DNA of 64,000 bases from Pseudomonas oryzihabitans NBRC 102199 (GTDB lineage Bacteria; Pseudomonadota; Gammaproteobacteria; Pseudomonadales; Pseudomonadaceae), in contig NZ_BBIT01000020.1 in the NCBI RefSeq assembly GCF_000730625.1, forward strand, positions 62,001-126,000, given 5' to 3'. The notes under the pieces are model-generated. The model was given only the letters and a program-made list of their open reading frames with translations. It searched no databases and had not been told where the DNA came from. A program made the translations under genes and the position numbers. Below, one piece after another: positions 8,176-16,475 of the stretch (its first letter is position 1; each line of letters begins with the position of its first letter).

Positions 8176-8748
8176 CAGCGAAGCGGCGCAGAGCACCAGC
8201 AACGTGGCGAGGGCGCGATTGAGCAGGCGCAGGCGACCTGGCGTCAGGGCGCGGCCACGCAGCCATTGACCGGCCACCGCCCAGCAGGCCAGGGAGGCGA
8301 AACAGATCACCAGGTAGAGGCCGGCGAACAGCGCCAGGCGGCCGCGATCCTCGCCCACGAACAGTGCCACCCCGGCCGCGGCGGCGAGCCAGGCCTTGGG
8401 ATTGAGCCATTGCAGCAGGGCGCCGTCGCGAAAGCCCGGGCAGGCCGCCACTGCGCCGCTGCCCAGGTCCCCCGAGGCCCGTGCCAGTTTCCAGGCCAGG
8501 TACAGCAGGAAGAGGGCGCCCGCCACGCGCAGGATCCAGAGCAGCGCCGGCCAGGCGGCCAGCACCTCGTGCAGGCCGAGGCCGACGGCGACCAGCAGGA
8601 CGACGAAGCCCAGGGTGGCCCCGGCGACATGCCACAGGGCCGGTCGCCAGCCGTGGGTGAGGCCGGTGTTGAAGCCCACCAGATTGACCGGGCCGGGAGA
8701 GAGGGACGCCACCAGGGCAAAGGCGGCCATGGACAGGATCAGGGTCAT
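8161..8748 (-). CDS. LysE/RhtB-family amino-acid exporter
   Basis: 195 residues starting at the ATG at 8748; the open frame extends further upstream but the family N-terminus (MTLILSMAAFALVASLSPGP) fixes the start. The signature SLSPGPVNLVGFNTGL is followed by GWRPALWHVAGATLGF and a mid-chain WLNPKAWL. Six hydrophobic segments are as expected. It exports amino acids or small metabolites across the inner membrane; the substrate is unknown. It is convergent with the AraC regulator. Confidence 0.88.
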   Translation of the reverse strand: MTLILSMAAFALVASLSPGPVNLVGFNTGLTHGWRPALWHVAGATLGFVVLLVAVGLGLHEVLAAWPALLWILRVAGALFLLYLAWKLARASGDLGSGAVAACPGFRDGALLQWLNPKAWLAAAAGVALFVGEDRGRLALFAGLYLVICFASLACWAVAGQWLRGRALTPGRLRLLNRALATLLVLCAASLLWEG

Positions 8749-8950
8749 CGCGAGGTCTCGACAGTTGTGGAGACCTGAACCTAGCGGGGATGCCCCCTGG
8801 CGGTATTGAAGAAAATGACCCTTGCAGCCCGACGAAAGGCGGGAATTCGCGGCGTTTCGCTGACGTCCATTACAGCGAGCCCAGCGCTCCCCCGGTGGTT
8901 TCAACGTCGCTGTCGGCCACTGGGGCTTTCTTTTCTCTCGTCCGGGTACG

Positions 8951-11173
8951 CTAGGGCGCGATGGGCAGGGTGAAGCGGAAGGTACTGCCTTCGCCCAGGG
9001 CGCTGGTGACGCTCAGCTCGCCGCCATGGGCTTCGACGATGCCCTTGGCGATATACAACCCCAGCCCATGACCGGTAGGGTTGTCTTCCTGGACATGCCA
9101 GAACCGCTCGAACACCCGCGCCTGCTGCGCCTGGTTCATGCCGCGACCGTTGTCCGTCACGCTGATCTCCGCCAGGTTGCCGACCTGCCGCATGCTGAGC
9201 TGTACCAGACCGCCCGGCGCGGTGAACTTGATGGCATTGCCCAGCAGATTCATCAGTACCTGGAAGATGCGTTCGGCTTCCACCAGGACCTGGAGCTCCG
9301 GATCGGCCGCGTATTCCAGACTGATGTTCTTGATCTCCGCCAGCGGGCGCGACAGCAGGATGGGCTGCGCGCAGACGTCGGCCAGGCGCGCGGGCTTCAG
9401 ATCCAGCGCCAGGCGATCCGATTCGATCTTGGACAGGTCCAGCAGGTCGCTGATCAGGGCATTCATGCGATTGGCCGCGGTCTCTATCACCTCCAGCGAA
9501 CCGGGCAGGCGATCATCGCCCGGGGCCAGCTTTTCCAGCTGGCGCTGCAGCATCCCGACCTTCATCAGGATGATCGTGATGGGGCTGCGCAGGTCATGGG
9601 AGACCGCCGCGACGATCTCGTCGCGCAAGCGCACCGCCTGCCGCTCGCGTTCGACCTGGCGTGCCAGATCCAACTCGATGGCCGAGCGGCGCAGGTCCTT
9701 GGCGGCGAACAGATCGGCCTGGCGCCAGCGTTCGGAACGCAGCCGTACCAGCTCCTTCCAGGCATCGAAGGAACGCCGCGGATGCGGATAGTTGAGCCCT
9801 GGACCCGGCATGGGCACCGTGGCTTCCAGCTTGGCCGGGTTACCGCTCCAGACCACCGTGGTAACGATCTCGGGGCGGAACCAGAGCACCAGGTTGCGCA
9901 CCGGCTTGGGCAACGTCAGGGCCAGCACGCCACTGGCGCTGGCGCTGTAACGGCGGGCGTCGGGCAATTCGTCGGCCAGGCAGCGAGTCGCATAGATGCC
10001 CGAAGTGTCCATCTCGGCCGTGACCCAGGCGGCGAGGACGCGAATGTCCTCCGCGCCGGGGCACTCTCCCAGGGTGCAGAGCTCGTCCTCCACCAACACC
10101 GCGACCCCGGCGGCATCCACCAGCTCCAAGAGGTCGGTGGGTCTTTCGCAGAGTCCGCTGAGCACCTCGCCACGGCTGTCGCACATGCCCTGGATCAGGG
10201 CTGCCAGCTGCGCCTCGCGGGCGTCGATCTCACGCTGCACCTGGCGATTCTCCAGAGCGCGGATCATCAGCGATACCAGCACCCCGACCGAGCGGCAGGC
10301 CATCCGCGTGCGATAGGGCAGATACAGGGGTTCGCGGTGGCCACAGCTGATCAGTCCCCAGAGCTTGTCGTCGCTGATCAGCGACACGCTCATGGAGGCG
10401 CGCAGACCCTGGTTGCGCACGTACTGGCAGTGGATGGGCGAGACGCTCCGCAGCACCGCATGGGTCAGATCGATGGGGTCGCGCTCGGTGCCATGGAGAA
10501 AGGCCGGTACCAGCGGGATCGCCTCGTACTGGGCGTCGGGAATGTTGCGGATCCAGTTCTCGTGATAGAGCGCCCGGGCCTGGGCGGGGATATCGCTCGC
10601 CGGAAAGTGCATGCCCAGGTAGCTGTCGATGTCGTCGACCCGATCCTCGGCCACTACCTGGCCATCGCCGCCATCATCGAAGCGATAGACCACCACCCGA
10701 TCGAAGCCGGTCAGGGCGCGCACCTCGCGTACCGCGCCTTCGCACAGCTCGGGCAGGGTACGCGCCTGCTGCAGGCGGGCCAGGGCACGGGCCAGCCCGG
10801 CGGGTTCGACACCGCCATGGTCGTCCGGCTCGAATTCCAGGAACACCAGGCCATGGCTGCGGTGCAGGATCACGTCCATGTCGCGGGCCGGGCGCGTCCA
10901 GCTCAGCGGATTGGCTTCTTCCAGATGCTCCAGGGTCAGCGCCTGCCGCACCTGTTCGTACAGCTCGAGGGGCAGGACCTGCTGCAGTGGTCGATCCAGC
11001 AACTCGACCTGGGGCTTGCCGAACAGCTCGGGGAGGTTGCGGCTGGCATGCTTGATCAGCCCTTCCGCCTCATCGAACGCGATAAGGTAGCCGTGTGCCT
11101 GGATGGCGCCTGGAATGCGGATCGGCTCGCTTTCGCAGCTTTGCAGGGACTGACCGGAGGGTGCAGCAATCAT
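8951..11173 (-). CDS. bphP: Bacteriophytochrome histidine kinase
   Basis: 740 residues. The PAS domain carries the biliverdin-attachment C13 (QSCESEPIRIPGAIQAHG). The GAF domain has the DIP motif (D192 in FPASDIPAQARALYHENW) and H246 (SPIHCQYVRNQG). The PHY domain has the tongue motifs WSGNP (440-444) and PRRSF (463-467). The kinase has H524 (VSHDLRSPI), an N box (LLGNAIKF) and a G box (GHGLGLYIAKGIVEAHGG). It is a red/far-red light sensor that needs biliverdin, but no heme oxygenase (bphO) gene adjoins it, unlike the usual pseudomonad operon, and no response regulator is nearby. A GC-rich hairpin sits in its leader at 11201-11222. Confidence 0.94.
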   Translation of the reverse strand: MIAAPSGQSLQSCESEPIRIPGAIQAHGYLIAFDEAEGLIKHASRNLPELFGKPQVELLDRPLQQVLPLELYEQVRQALTLEHLEEANPLSWTRPARDMDVILHRSHGLVFLEFEPDDHGGVEPAGLARALARLQQARTLPELCEGAVREVRALTGFDRVVVYRFDDGGDGQVVAEDRVDDIDSYLGMHFPASDIPAQARALYHENWIRNIPDAQYEAIPLVPAFLHGTERDPIDLTHAVLRSVSPIHCQYVRNQGLRASMSVSLISDDKLWGLISCGHREPLYLPYRTRMACRSVGVLVSLMIRALENRQVQREIDAREAQLAALIQGMCDSRGEVLSGLCERPTDLLELVDAAGVAVLVEDELCTLGECPGAEDIRVLAAWVTAEMDTSGIYATRCLADELPDARRYSASASGVLALTLPKPVRNLVLWFRPEIVTTVVWSGNPAKLEATVPMPGPGLNYPHPRRSFDAWKELVRLRSERWRQADLFAAKDLRRSAIELDLARQVERERQAVRLRDEIVAAVSHDLRSPITIILMKVGMLQRQLEKLAPGDDRLPGSLEVIETAANRMNALISDLLDLSKIESDRLALDLKPARLADVCAQPILLSRPLAEIKNISLEYAADPELQVLVEAERIFQVLMNLLGNAIKFTAPGGLVQLSMRQVGNLAEISVTDNGRGMNQAQQARVFERFWHVQEDNPTGHGLGLYIAKGIVEAHGGELSVTSALGEGSTFRFTLPIAP

Positions 11174-11200
11174 GCGACTGTCTCAGATGAACTCTTGAAT

Positions 11201-11222
11201 AGGACCGCAACGAGGCGGTCCT
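11201..11222 (-). other. Stem-loop in the bphP leader
   Basis: AGGACCGC and GCGGTCCT form a perfect 8-bp stem with a 6-nt loop, 28 bp upstream of the bphP start. No uridine tract follows on the bphP strand, so it is not an obvious terminator. Role unknown. Confidence 0.5.
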
Positions 11223-11311
11223 GTTAAAGCTTTAGCACCGAATGGCTGTGAATGTGATGCCGTTCACGCGCTGCCAGCAGTCACCGCACCATTTTCGCAT
11301 TCGCAGTACCT

Positions 11312-11330
11312 GATAACCATTATCGCGATC
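11312..11330. promoter_or_regulatory. Candidate Fur box
   Basis: Read on the minus strand, the 19 bp are GATCGCGATAATGGTTATC. By hand alignment this matches the Fur consensus GATAATGATAATCATTATC at 14 of 19 positions. It lies between bphP and tadA, 139 bp before bphP and 95 bp before tadA. Not tested with a weight matrix. Confidence 0.4.
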
Positions 11331-11424
11331 ATTTTTTGCCGAAGGGTTCATCTTTGGCCGCGGATCCTGCGACTGGTCTCGCGGGCTGACGGCGGTATCA
11401 TGACGCTTTGTCCAGAGTTCAGTC

Positions 11425-11928
11425 ATGGCCCGCTTCCGCCCCTTGCCCATCATCGACCGCAGCCGGGATGACCTGTTCATGCGCGAGGCCCTGGTCCTGG
11501 CGAAGCAGGGCGCCGCCCAGGGCGAGGTGCCGGTCGGCGCCGTGGTGGTGCTCGATGGCGAGGTCATCGGCCGCGGCTTCAATCGCCCCATCGGTGCCCA
11601 CGATCCCAGCGCCCATGCCGAGATGCAGGCGATTCGCGACGCCGCCGCGCGGCTGGCCAACTACCGGCTGCCTGGCGCGACGCTCTATGTGACGCTCGAA
11701 CCCTGCAGCATGTGCGCCGGCCTCATCGTCCACAGTCGCATCCAGCGCCTGGTCTATGGCGCCAGCGAGCCGCGCGCCGGCATGGCCCAGAGCCGCGGGC
11801 GCTTCTTCGAGCAGGACTTCCTCAACCACCGGGTGCTGGTGGAGGGTGGGGTGCTGGCCGAGGCCTGTGGTCAGGTGCTGACCGACTTCTTCCGCGCGCG
11901 GCGCAATCCCGCGGCCGGCGAAGGCTAG
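11425..11928 (+). CDS. tadA: tRNA-specific adenosine deaminase TadA
   Basis: 167 residues. The zinc-dependent deaminase site shows H64 and catalytic E66 (SAHAEMQA) with C94 and C97 (EPCSMCAG). The FFEQDFLNHRVLVEGGV ending is typical of TadA. It converts A34 to inosine in the wobble position of tRNA-Arg(ACG), an essential step in decoding. A second in-frame ATG at 11479 would give a start closer to E. coli TadA, but the upstream ATG is accepted here. The 3' end overlaps the convergent csdE gene by 4 bp. Confidence 0.93.
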   Translation: MARFRPLPIIDRSRDDLFMREALVLAKQGAAQGEVPVGAVVVLDGEVIGRGFNRPIGAHDPSAHAEMQAIRDAAARLANYRLPGATLYVTLEPCSMCAGLIVHSRIQRLVYGASEPRAGMAQSRGRFFEQDFLNHRVLVEGGVLAEACGQVLTDFFRARRNPAAGEG

Positions 11929-12323
11929 GCCGCCAGTTCGCGCATCCGCGTGAGCACGGCATTCAGGCCGTTGCTGCGCGATTGCGACAACTGCCGTTCC
12001 AGGCCGAGTTCGCCCAGCCAGCCGTGAATGTCGAGGCGGCCCAGCTCTTCGCGGGTCAGGCCATTGGCGCGCACCAGCACCACGGCGAGCAAGCCCTTGA
12101 GCACCCGGGATTCGCTGCTGGCACGAAAGAAGTGACGATCGCCCTGGGCTTCATGGGTCAGGCGTACCCGGCTCTCGCAACCCTGTACCAGGTCTTCGTC
12201 ACGCTCCTCGAGCACCGCCGGCAGGCGCTCGGCCCACTGCAGCAGCAGTCGCGAGCGCGCCTCCCAGCCCTTGGCGATGACAAAGGCGCGGCGGGCTTCC
12301 GCCGCATCGGGAAGCAGATTCAT
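11925..12323 (-). CDS. csdE: SufE/CsdE-family sulfur acceptor
   Basis: 132 residues, with the conserved sulfur-accepting cysteine C49 (DLVQGCESRVRL) and the family segment GLLAVVLVRANG. It takes persulfide sulfur from the cysteine desulfurase encoded immediately upstream; the two genes overlap by 4 bp (ATGA), so they are co-translated. No suf scaffold genes adjoin, so a CsdA-CsdE type pair is more likely than a full SUF operon. Confidence 0.88.
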   Translation of the reverse strand: MNLLPDAAEARRAFVIAKGWEARSRLLLQWAERLPAVLEERDEDLVQGCESRVRLTHEAQGDRHFFRASSESRVLKGLLAVVLVRANGLTREELGRLDIHGWLGELGLERQLSQSRSNGLNAVLTRMRELAA

Positions 12324-13528
12324 TGCAAGAGCTCCAGGGCGTTGTCCAGGGCGGTGAAAAAGCGCTGCAGGTCCTCGGCATCGTTGTACAGGCCCAGGGA
12401 AACCCGCAGCGCACCGGGGGTCTGCAGGGTCTGGAACAGCGGCATGGCACAGTGCTGACCGGCGCGCACCGCGATGCCCTGTTCGCCCAGCAGATGGGAG
12501 AGATCGCCGACGTCCACGCCCGCGACCTGGAAGCTGGCCAGGGCGATCTGGGGTTCACCCAGCACCCGCACGCCGTCGCGGGCAGCCAGCCCGGCCAGCA
12601 GCTTCAGGCTCAGGGCCTGCTCGTGACCGCGGATCAGCGTCTCGTCCTGGCCCTGCAGCCAGTCGACCGCCGCGCCCAGGGCGATGGCCGCGCCTATGGG
12701 CGGCGTCCCCGCCTCGAAGCCCATGGGCGCGGCGTGGAAGCGGGCGTCGGTGAAGGTGGTGTGCTGCACCATCTCGCCGCCGAATTGCCAGGGCTTGAGG
12801 TGCGCCAGGCACTCGGCCTTGCCCCAGAGTACGCCGATGGCCTCCGGGGCATAGAGCTTGTGGCCGGAGAACACATAGAAATCGGCGTCGAAGTCTGCCG
12901 GGCGATGCCGCCCATGGACCGCGCCCTGGGCGCCATCCACCACCAGCCAGGCCGGCGAGCGTGCCCGGATCAAGACCGCGAGTTCCGCCAGCGGCTGCCA
13001 GGTGCCGAGCACGTTGGACAGCTGGCTGACCGCGACCACGCGGGTGCGCGGCCCCAGCAACCGCTCGGCGGCTGCCAGGTCCAGATGACCGCTCGCGGTC
13101 AGCGGGATGACCCTGAGTTCGAGGCCTCGACGCCGGGCCAGCTGCTGCCAGGGCAGCAGGTTGGCGTGGTGCTCCAGGGCACTGATGAGAATCTCGTCCC
13201 CGGCTGCGAAGGCGTCTTCCAGGCCATAGGCCAGCAGATTGAGCGCCTCGGTCGCGCCGCGGGTCAGCACCACCTCGTGCGGCGCGGCAGCGCCCAGCCA
13301 GGCGGCGATCCGCCCCCGGGCGCCTTCGTAGGCGGCGGTGGCGCGCTCGGCAGCCCAGTGCTGGGCCCGGTGCACATTGGCCGCGCCCAGGCTGTAGCTG
13401 GCCAGCAGGGCATCCAGCACCACCTGGGGCTTCTGCGCCGTGGCGGCGCTGTCGAGGTAGGTGATGCCGTCGGCGGCGAAGGCGGTGAAAGCCGGGAATT
13501 CGGCTCTCCAGGGGGAGGGTAGCGACAT
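12320..13528 (-). CDS. csdA: Cysteine desulfurase, CsdA/SufS class
   Basis: 402 residues from the ATG at 13528, which is preceded by GGAG; the longer open frame upstream lacks family sequence. A PLP-dependent class V enzyme: PLP lysine K224 (YVFSGHKLYAPEA) and persulfide cysteine C360 (VRAGQHCAMPLFQ) are both present. Group II desulfurases of this type mobilise sulfur from cysteine to a SufE-like acceptor, here the overlapping downstream gene. Confidence 0.92.
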   Translation of the reverse strand: MSLPSPWRAEFPAFTAFAADGITYLDSAATAQKPQVVLDALLASYSLGAANVHRAQHWAAERATAAYEGARGRIAAWLGAAAPHEVVLTRGATEALNLLAYGLEDAFAAGDEILISALEHHANLLPWQQLARRRGLELRVIPLTASGHLDLAAAERLLGPRTRVVAVSQLSNVLGTWQPLAELAVLIRARSPAWLVVDGAQGAVHGRHRPADFDADFYVFSGHKLYAPEAIGVLWGKAECLAHLKPWQFGGEMVQHTTFTDARFHAAPMGFEAGTPPIGAAIALGAAVDWLQGQDETLIRGHEQALSLKLLAGLAARDGVRVLGEPQIALASFQVAGVDVGDLSHLLGEQGIAVRAGQHCAMPLFQTLQTPGALRVSLGLYNDAEDLQRFFTALDNALELLQ

Positions 13529-13578
13529 GGCGACAGCTCCGGGGTAGCCCGCGCGAGGCGGGCTGCCCGGTTGTGGAC

Positions 13579-14613
13579 TCAGTTGTGCGCGTGCAGCGCT
13601 TCGTTGAGTTCGATGGCGGTCTTGTTGGTCTTGCACTCGACCGCGCCGGTTTCCGAATTGCGGCGCAGCAGCAGGTCGCTCTGACCGGCCAGCTCGCGCG
13701 CCTTGACTACCCGTACCAGCTGGTTCTGGTCATCCAGCACGGCGACCTTGGTGCCCGCGGTCACATAGAGACCGGATTCCACGGTGCAGCGATCGCCCAG
13801 CGGGATGCCAATGCCGGCGTTGGCGCCGATCAGGCAGCCTTCGCCGACGCTGATGATGATGTTGCCGCCGCCCGACAGGGTGCCCATGGTGGAGCAGCCG
13901 CCGCCCAGGTCCGAGCCCTTGCCGACGAAGACGCCAGCGGAAACGCGGCCTTCGATCATGCCGGGGCCGGCGGTACCGGCGTTGAAGTTGACGAAGCCTT
14001 CGTGCATCACGGTGGTGCCTTCACCCACATAGGCACCCAGGCGCACGCGGGCGGTATCGGCGATGCGCACGCCGGCCGGCACCACGTAGTCGGTCATCTT
14101 GGGGAATTTGTCCACCGAGAAGACTTCCAGCAGCTTGCCGCGCAGACGGGCTTCCAGCTGCTCGGCCGGCAGTTCGGCCAGGTCCACGGCGCCCTGGTTG
14201 GTCCAGGCCACGTTGGGCAGCAGGGCGAAGATGCCGCTGAGGTTCAGGCCGTGGGGTTTGACCAGGCGATGGGACAGCAGGTGCAGCTTCAGGTAGGCCT
14301 CGGGGGTGGAGGCGGGCGCGGCGTCTTCGGCCAGCAGGGTGGCCACCAGCGGCTTGGTGCTTTCCGCCAGGCGGGTCAGCAGCGCCGATTGCACGGCATC
14401 GATGCCCTTGAGGGCTTCGGCCAGGCCGCGGGCCTGGGCCGGGGCGAAGGCGATGGCCTGGTTGCCGCCCTGGTAGTCCAGCAGCGGCGCGACCGCCTCG
14501 ACCAGCGCCGCCGGGGGATTCAGCAGGGGCTGTGCATAGAAGACTTCCAGCCAGGCGTCCTGGCGATTCTGGGTGCCGACACCGAAGGCGATACTGAAGA
14601 GGGCATTCGACAT
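13579..14613 (-). CDS. dapD: 2,3,4,5-tetrahydropyridine-2,6-dicarboxylate N-succinyltransferase
   Basis: 344 residues from the ATG at 14613 with AAAGGAA upstream. It belongs to the longer DapD subclass found in pseudomonads and actinobacteria, with left-handed beta-helix repeats through the middle (VRLGAYVGEGTTVMHEGFVN, AGTAGPGMIEGRVSAG, GGGCSTMGTLSGGG). It catalyses the succinylation step of the lysine/diaminopimelate pathway. Sits between csdA and yffB, a neighbourhood shared with other Pseudomonas. Confidence 0.95.
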   Translation of the reverse strand: MSNALFSIAFGVGTQNRQDAWLEVFYAQPLLNPPAALVEAVAPLLDYQGGNQAIAFAPAQARGLAEALKGIDAVQSALLTRLAESTKPLVATLLAEDAAPASTPEAYLKLHLLSHRLVKPHGLNLSGIFALLPNVAWTNQGAVDLAELPAEQLEARLRGKLLEVFSVDKFPKMTDYVVPAGVRIADTARVRLGAYVGEGTTVMHEGFVNFNAGTAGPGMIEGRVSAGVFVGKGSDLGGGCSTMGTLSGGGNIIISVGEGCLIGANAGIGIPLGDRCTVESGLYVTAGTKVAVLDDQNQLVRVVKARELAGQSDLLLRRNSETGAVECKTNKTAIELNEALHAHN

Positions 14614-14686
14614 GAGACTGTTCCTTTGCAGAGGCACCGATCCGGTCGGTGCGAGATGTTCGGTAGTAGGGGCGGTGGCCGCGGGA

Positions 14687-15049
14687 TCAGTTCAGGGCCG
14701 CGGCATAGAGCTCGGGCTTGAAGCCCAGCAGGGTACGGTCGCCGAGATCGAGCACGGGTCGCTTGATCATCGAAGGCTGCGCCAGCATCAGGTCGATGGC
14801 CCTGGCGGTGTCGAGGTCGGCCTTCTGGGCGTCGTCGAGCTTGCGGAAGGTGGTGCCGGCGCGATTGAGCACCTTGTCCCAGCCATGCTCCGCGCACCAG
14901 GCCGCCAGCCGCTCGCGGTCGATGCCGCTCTGCTTGTAGTCATGGAAGTGGTAGGCCTGGCCGTGCTCGTCGAGCCACAGGCGGGCCTTCTTCATGGTGT
15001 CACAGGCCTTGATGCCGTAGAGGCTCAGGCCACTGGCCGCTGCGGGCAT
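14687..15049 (-). CDS. yffB: ArsC/Spx-family reductase-like protein YffB
   Basis: 120 residues from the ATG at 15049, preceded by AGGAGAACGCC. A thioredoxin-fold ArsC-like protein with a single N-terminal cysteine (C16 in YGIKACDTMKKARLWL) and the family motifs YHFHDYKQSGID, NRAGTTFRKL and KRPVLD. It lies 73 bp upstream of dapD on the same strand. The family's function is poorly defined; it is probably not an arsenate reductase, as no ars genes are present. Confidence 0.85.
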   Translation of the reverse strand: MPAAASGLSLYGIKACDTMKKARLWLDEHGQAYHFHDYKQSGIDRERLAAWCAEHGWDKVLNRAGTTFRKLDDAQKADLDTARAIDLMLAQPSMIKRPVLDLGDRTLLGFKPELYAAALN

Positions 15050-15152
15050 GGCGTTCTCCTGCGAAAGACTGCAACCGCGGATTATGCCATGACGGGCCGG
15101 AAAAGGGCCGGGCGTCGCGCCCTGAGTGCAGAGGGCGGAGGCCGGAAAGCAG

Positions 15153-15175
15153 AAGGCCGGGGAGTCCCCGGCCTT
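15153..15175 (-). terminator. Strong stem-loop after zapG
   Basis: AAGGCCGGGG and CCCCGGCCTT form a perfect 10-bp stem with a 3-nt loop, just downstream of the minus-strand zapG stop. The uridine tract after it is poor (CTGCTTT), so it may be a weak terminator or a 3'-end stabiliser. Confidence 0.5.
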
Positions 15176-15180
15176 GGCGA

Positions 15181-15621
15181 TCAACCGCGGCTTTTCACGC
15201 CGTAGGTTTCGTCGAGGGTGCCGGGGGTGCCGTCACCCTTGGGCGCGTAGTCCCGCGGCGCTTCGGTCGGACCGTCGATGCGCTCGCGACTGGAGGGGTA
15301 ACGCTGCTCGGCGCTGTGCAGCGAGGCCAGCAGGTGCTGACGGGTCAGTTCGTCCTGGGCCAGGCGCTCGGCGCCTTCGGACAGGTGCGACTGCATGTCC
15401 TGGTAGGTCTGGGTGAGCTTGCGCACCAGGCCGGCGGTGGTGCTGAAGTGGCTGGTGACCTCGTGCTGGTAGTCGTCGAACTTCTTCTGCAGATCATCCA
15501 GCTGGCGCTGCACCCGGCTCGGCGCGGCACCCGGCACCAGGCGTGCCAGCAGAAAACCTATCCCGACCCCGATCAGCAGCGCGACCAGGGGCAACAACCA
15601 GGTAGTGAGCGACTGTTCCAC
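15181..15621 (-). CDS. zapG: YhcB/ZapG (DUF1043) inner-membrane protein
   Basis: 146 residues. One N-terminal membrane helix (about 8-28, WLLPLVALLIGVGIGFLLARL), then a coiled-coil region (about 36-110, rich in QLDDLQKKFDDYQHEV-type heptads), then a disordered tail. This matches DUF1043 proteins, which act at the division site and in envelope coordination in gamma-proteobacteria. Single gene, divergent from the hydrolase. Confidence 0.88.
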   Translation of the reverse strand: MEQSLTTWLLPLVALLIGVGIGFLLARLVPGAAPSRVQRQLDDLQKKFDDYQHEVTSHFSTTAGLVRKLTQTYQDMQSHLSEGAERLAQDELTRQHLLASLHSAEQRYPSSRERIDGPTEAPRDYAPKGDGTPGTLDETYGVKSRG

Positions 15622-15806
15622 GAAACTTCCTCTATGAGCGGCTTTGCTTTACGGTAACGGCAGACCGGCGAGCCTGTACACTGGGTTGCGTCTTCTGCCA
15701 TTCGCTGGGCGTCATCATACCCCGCACTCAGGCATCGCGCAGGATCGACCCTATCAAAATCAACTCCTTGGATGAGCACTGTTCGTCCGGGATCACGGAG
15801 TCAAGC

Positions 15807-16442
15807 GTGTCAGCCCGTGAACAATCCCTGCTGCTGGAGGGCCCCGCGGGCACTCTGGAGGCGCTGTACCAGAGCCCGGATGCCCCCACCGGCGCGGTAT
15901 TGCTCTGTCATCCCCATCCGCTCCATGGCGGCGCCATGCAGAACAAGGTGGTCGCCACCCTGCAGCGCATCGCCCGGGATGCCGGCCAGGCCACCCTCAG
16001 ATTCAATTTTCGCGGCGTTGGTGCCAGCACCGGCGTGCATGCCGGTGGCGAAGGCGAGATCGACGATGCCGCGGCCGCCGTGGCCTGGTTGCGTGAACGC
16101 CATCCCGACCTGCCCCTGACCCTCTGCGGCTTCTCCTTCGGCTCCTGCGTCGCCGCCTGCCTCGGCGGGCGCCTGGAAGGCGAGGGCGTGGCGGTGGAAC
16201 GGCTGTTCATGCTGGCGCCGCCGGTGGAGCGTTTCGCGGTCGACGGCCGCCTGCCCCAGCGGGCGCACCTCACCGTGATCCAGCCCGAGGCCGACGAGGT
16301 GGTGACCCCCGAGCGGGTCTATGCCTGGTCCGCGGCGCTCGAACAGCCGCACGAATTGCTCCGCGTCGCCGACTGCAGCCATTTCTTCCATGGCAAACTC
16401 GTCGAACTCAAAGATCTGGTCCTGCCCCGCCTGCAGGCCTGA
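15807..16442 (+). CDS. Alpha/beta hydrolase of the YtmA/osmotically-inducible-like family
   Basis: 211 residues from the GTG at 15807, which follows ACGGAG; a TTG 39 bp upstream has no ribosome-binding site. HPHPLHGGAMQNKVV is the family's oxyanion region, and GFSFGSCVAAC carries the nucleophile serine. FNFRGVGASTG is conserved, and the catalytic His is in DCSHFFHG. Substrate unknown; cytoplasmic. The gene ends 33 bp before trpS and may share its transcript. Confidence 0.83.
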   Translation: MSAREQSLLLEGPAGTLEALYQSPDAPTGAVLLCHPHPLHGGAMQNKVVATLQRIARDAGQATLRFNFRGVGASTGVHAGGEGEIDDAAAAVAWLRERHPDLPLTLCGFSFGSCVAACLGGRLEGEGVAVERLFMLAPPVERFAVDGRLPQRAHLTVIQPEADEVVTPERVYAWSAALEQPHELLRVADCSHFFHGKLVELKDLVLPRLQA

Positions 16443-16475
16443 CCCTCGTTAGTCTCTCGGATTTCCAGCGCCTCC

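Noticed and set aside
9026-11227. 733-residue plus-strand open frame
   Set aside because: Antisense to bphP, which has all phytochrome and kinase motifs.
11425-11928. Fur site assigned to tadA
   Set aside because: tadA is a housekeeping gene with no known iron link, and the site is oriented ambiguously; I list it only as a candidate for the intergenic region.
12320-12323. csdE-csdA as part of a full SUF iron-sulfur operon
   Set aside because: No sufB, sufC, sufD or sufA is adjacent; the neighbours are tadA and dapD.
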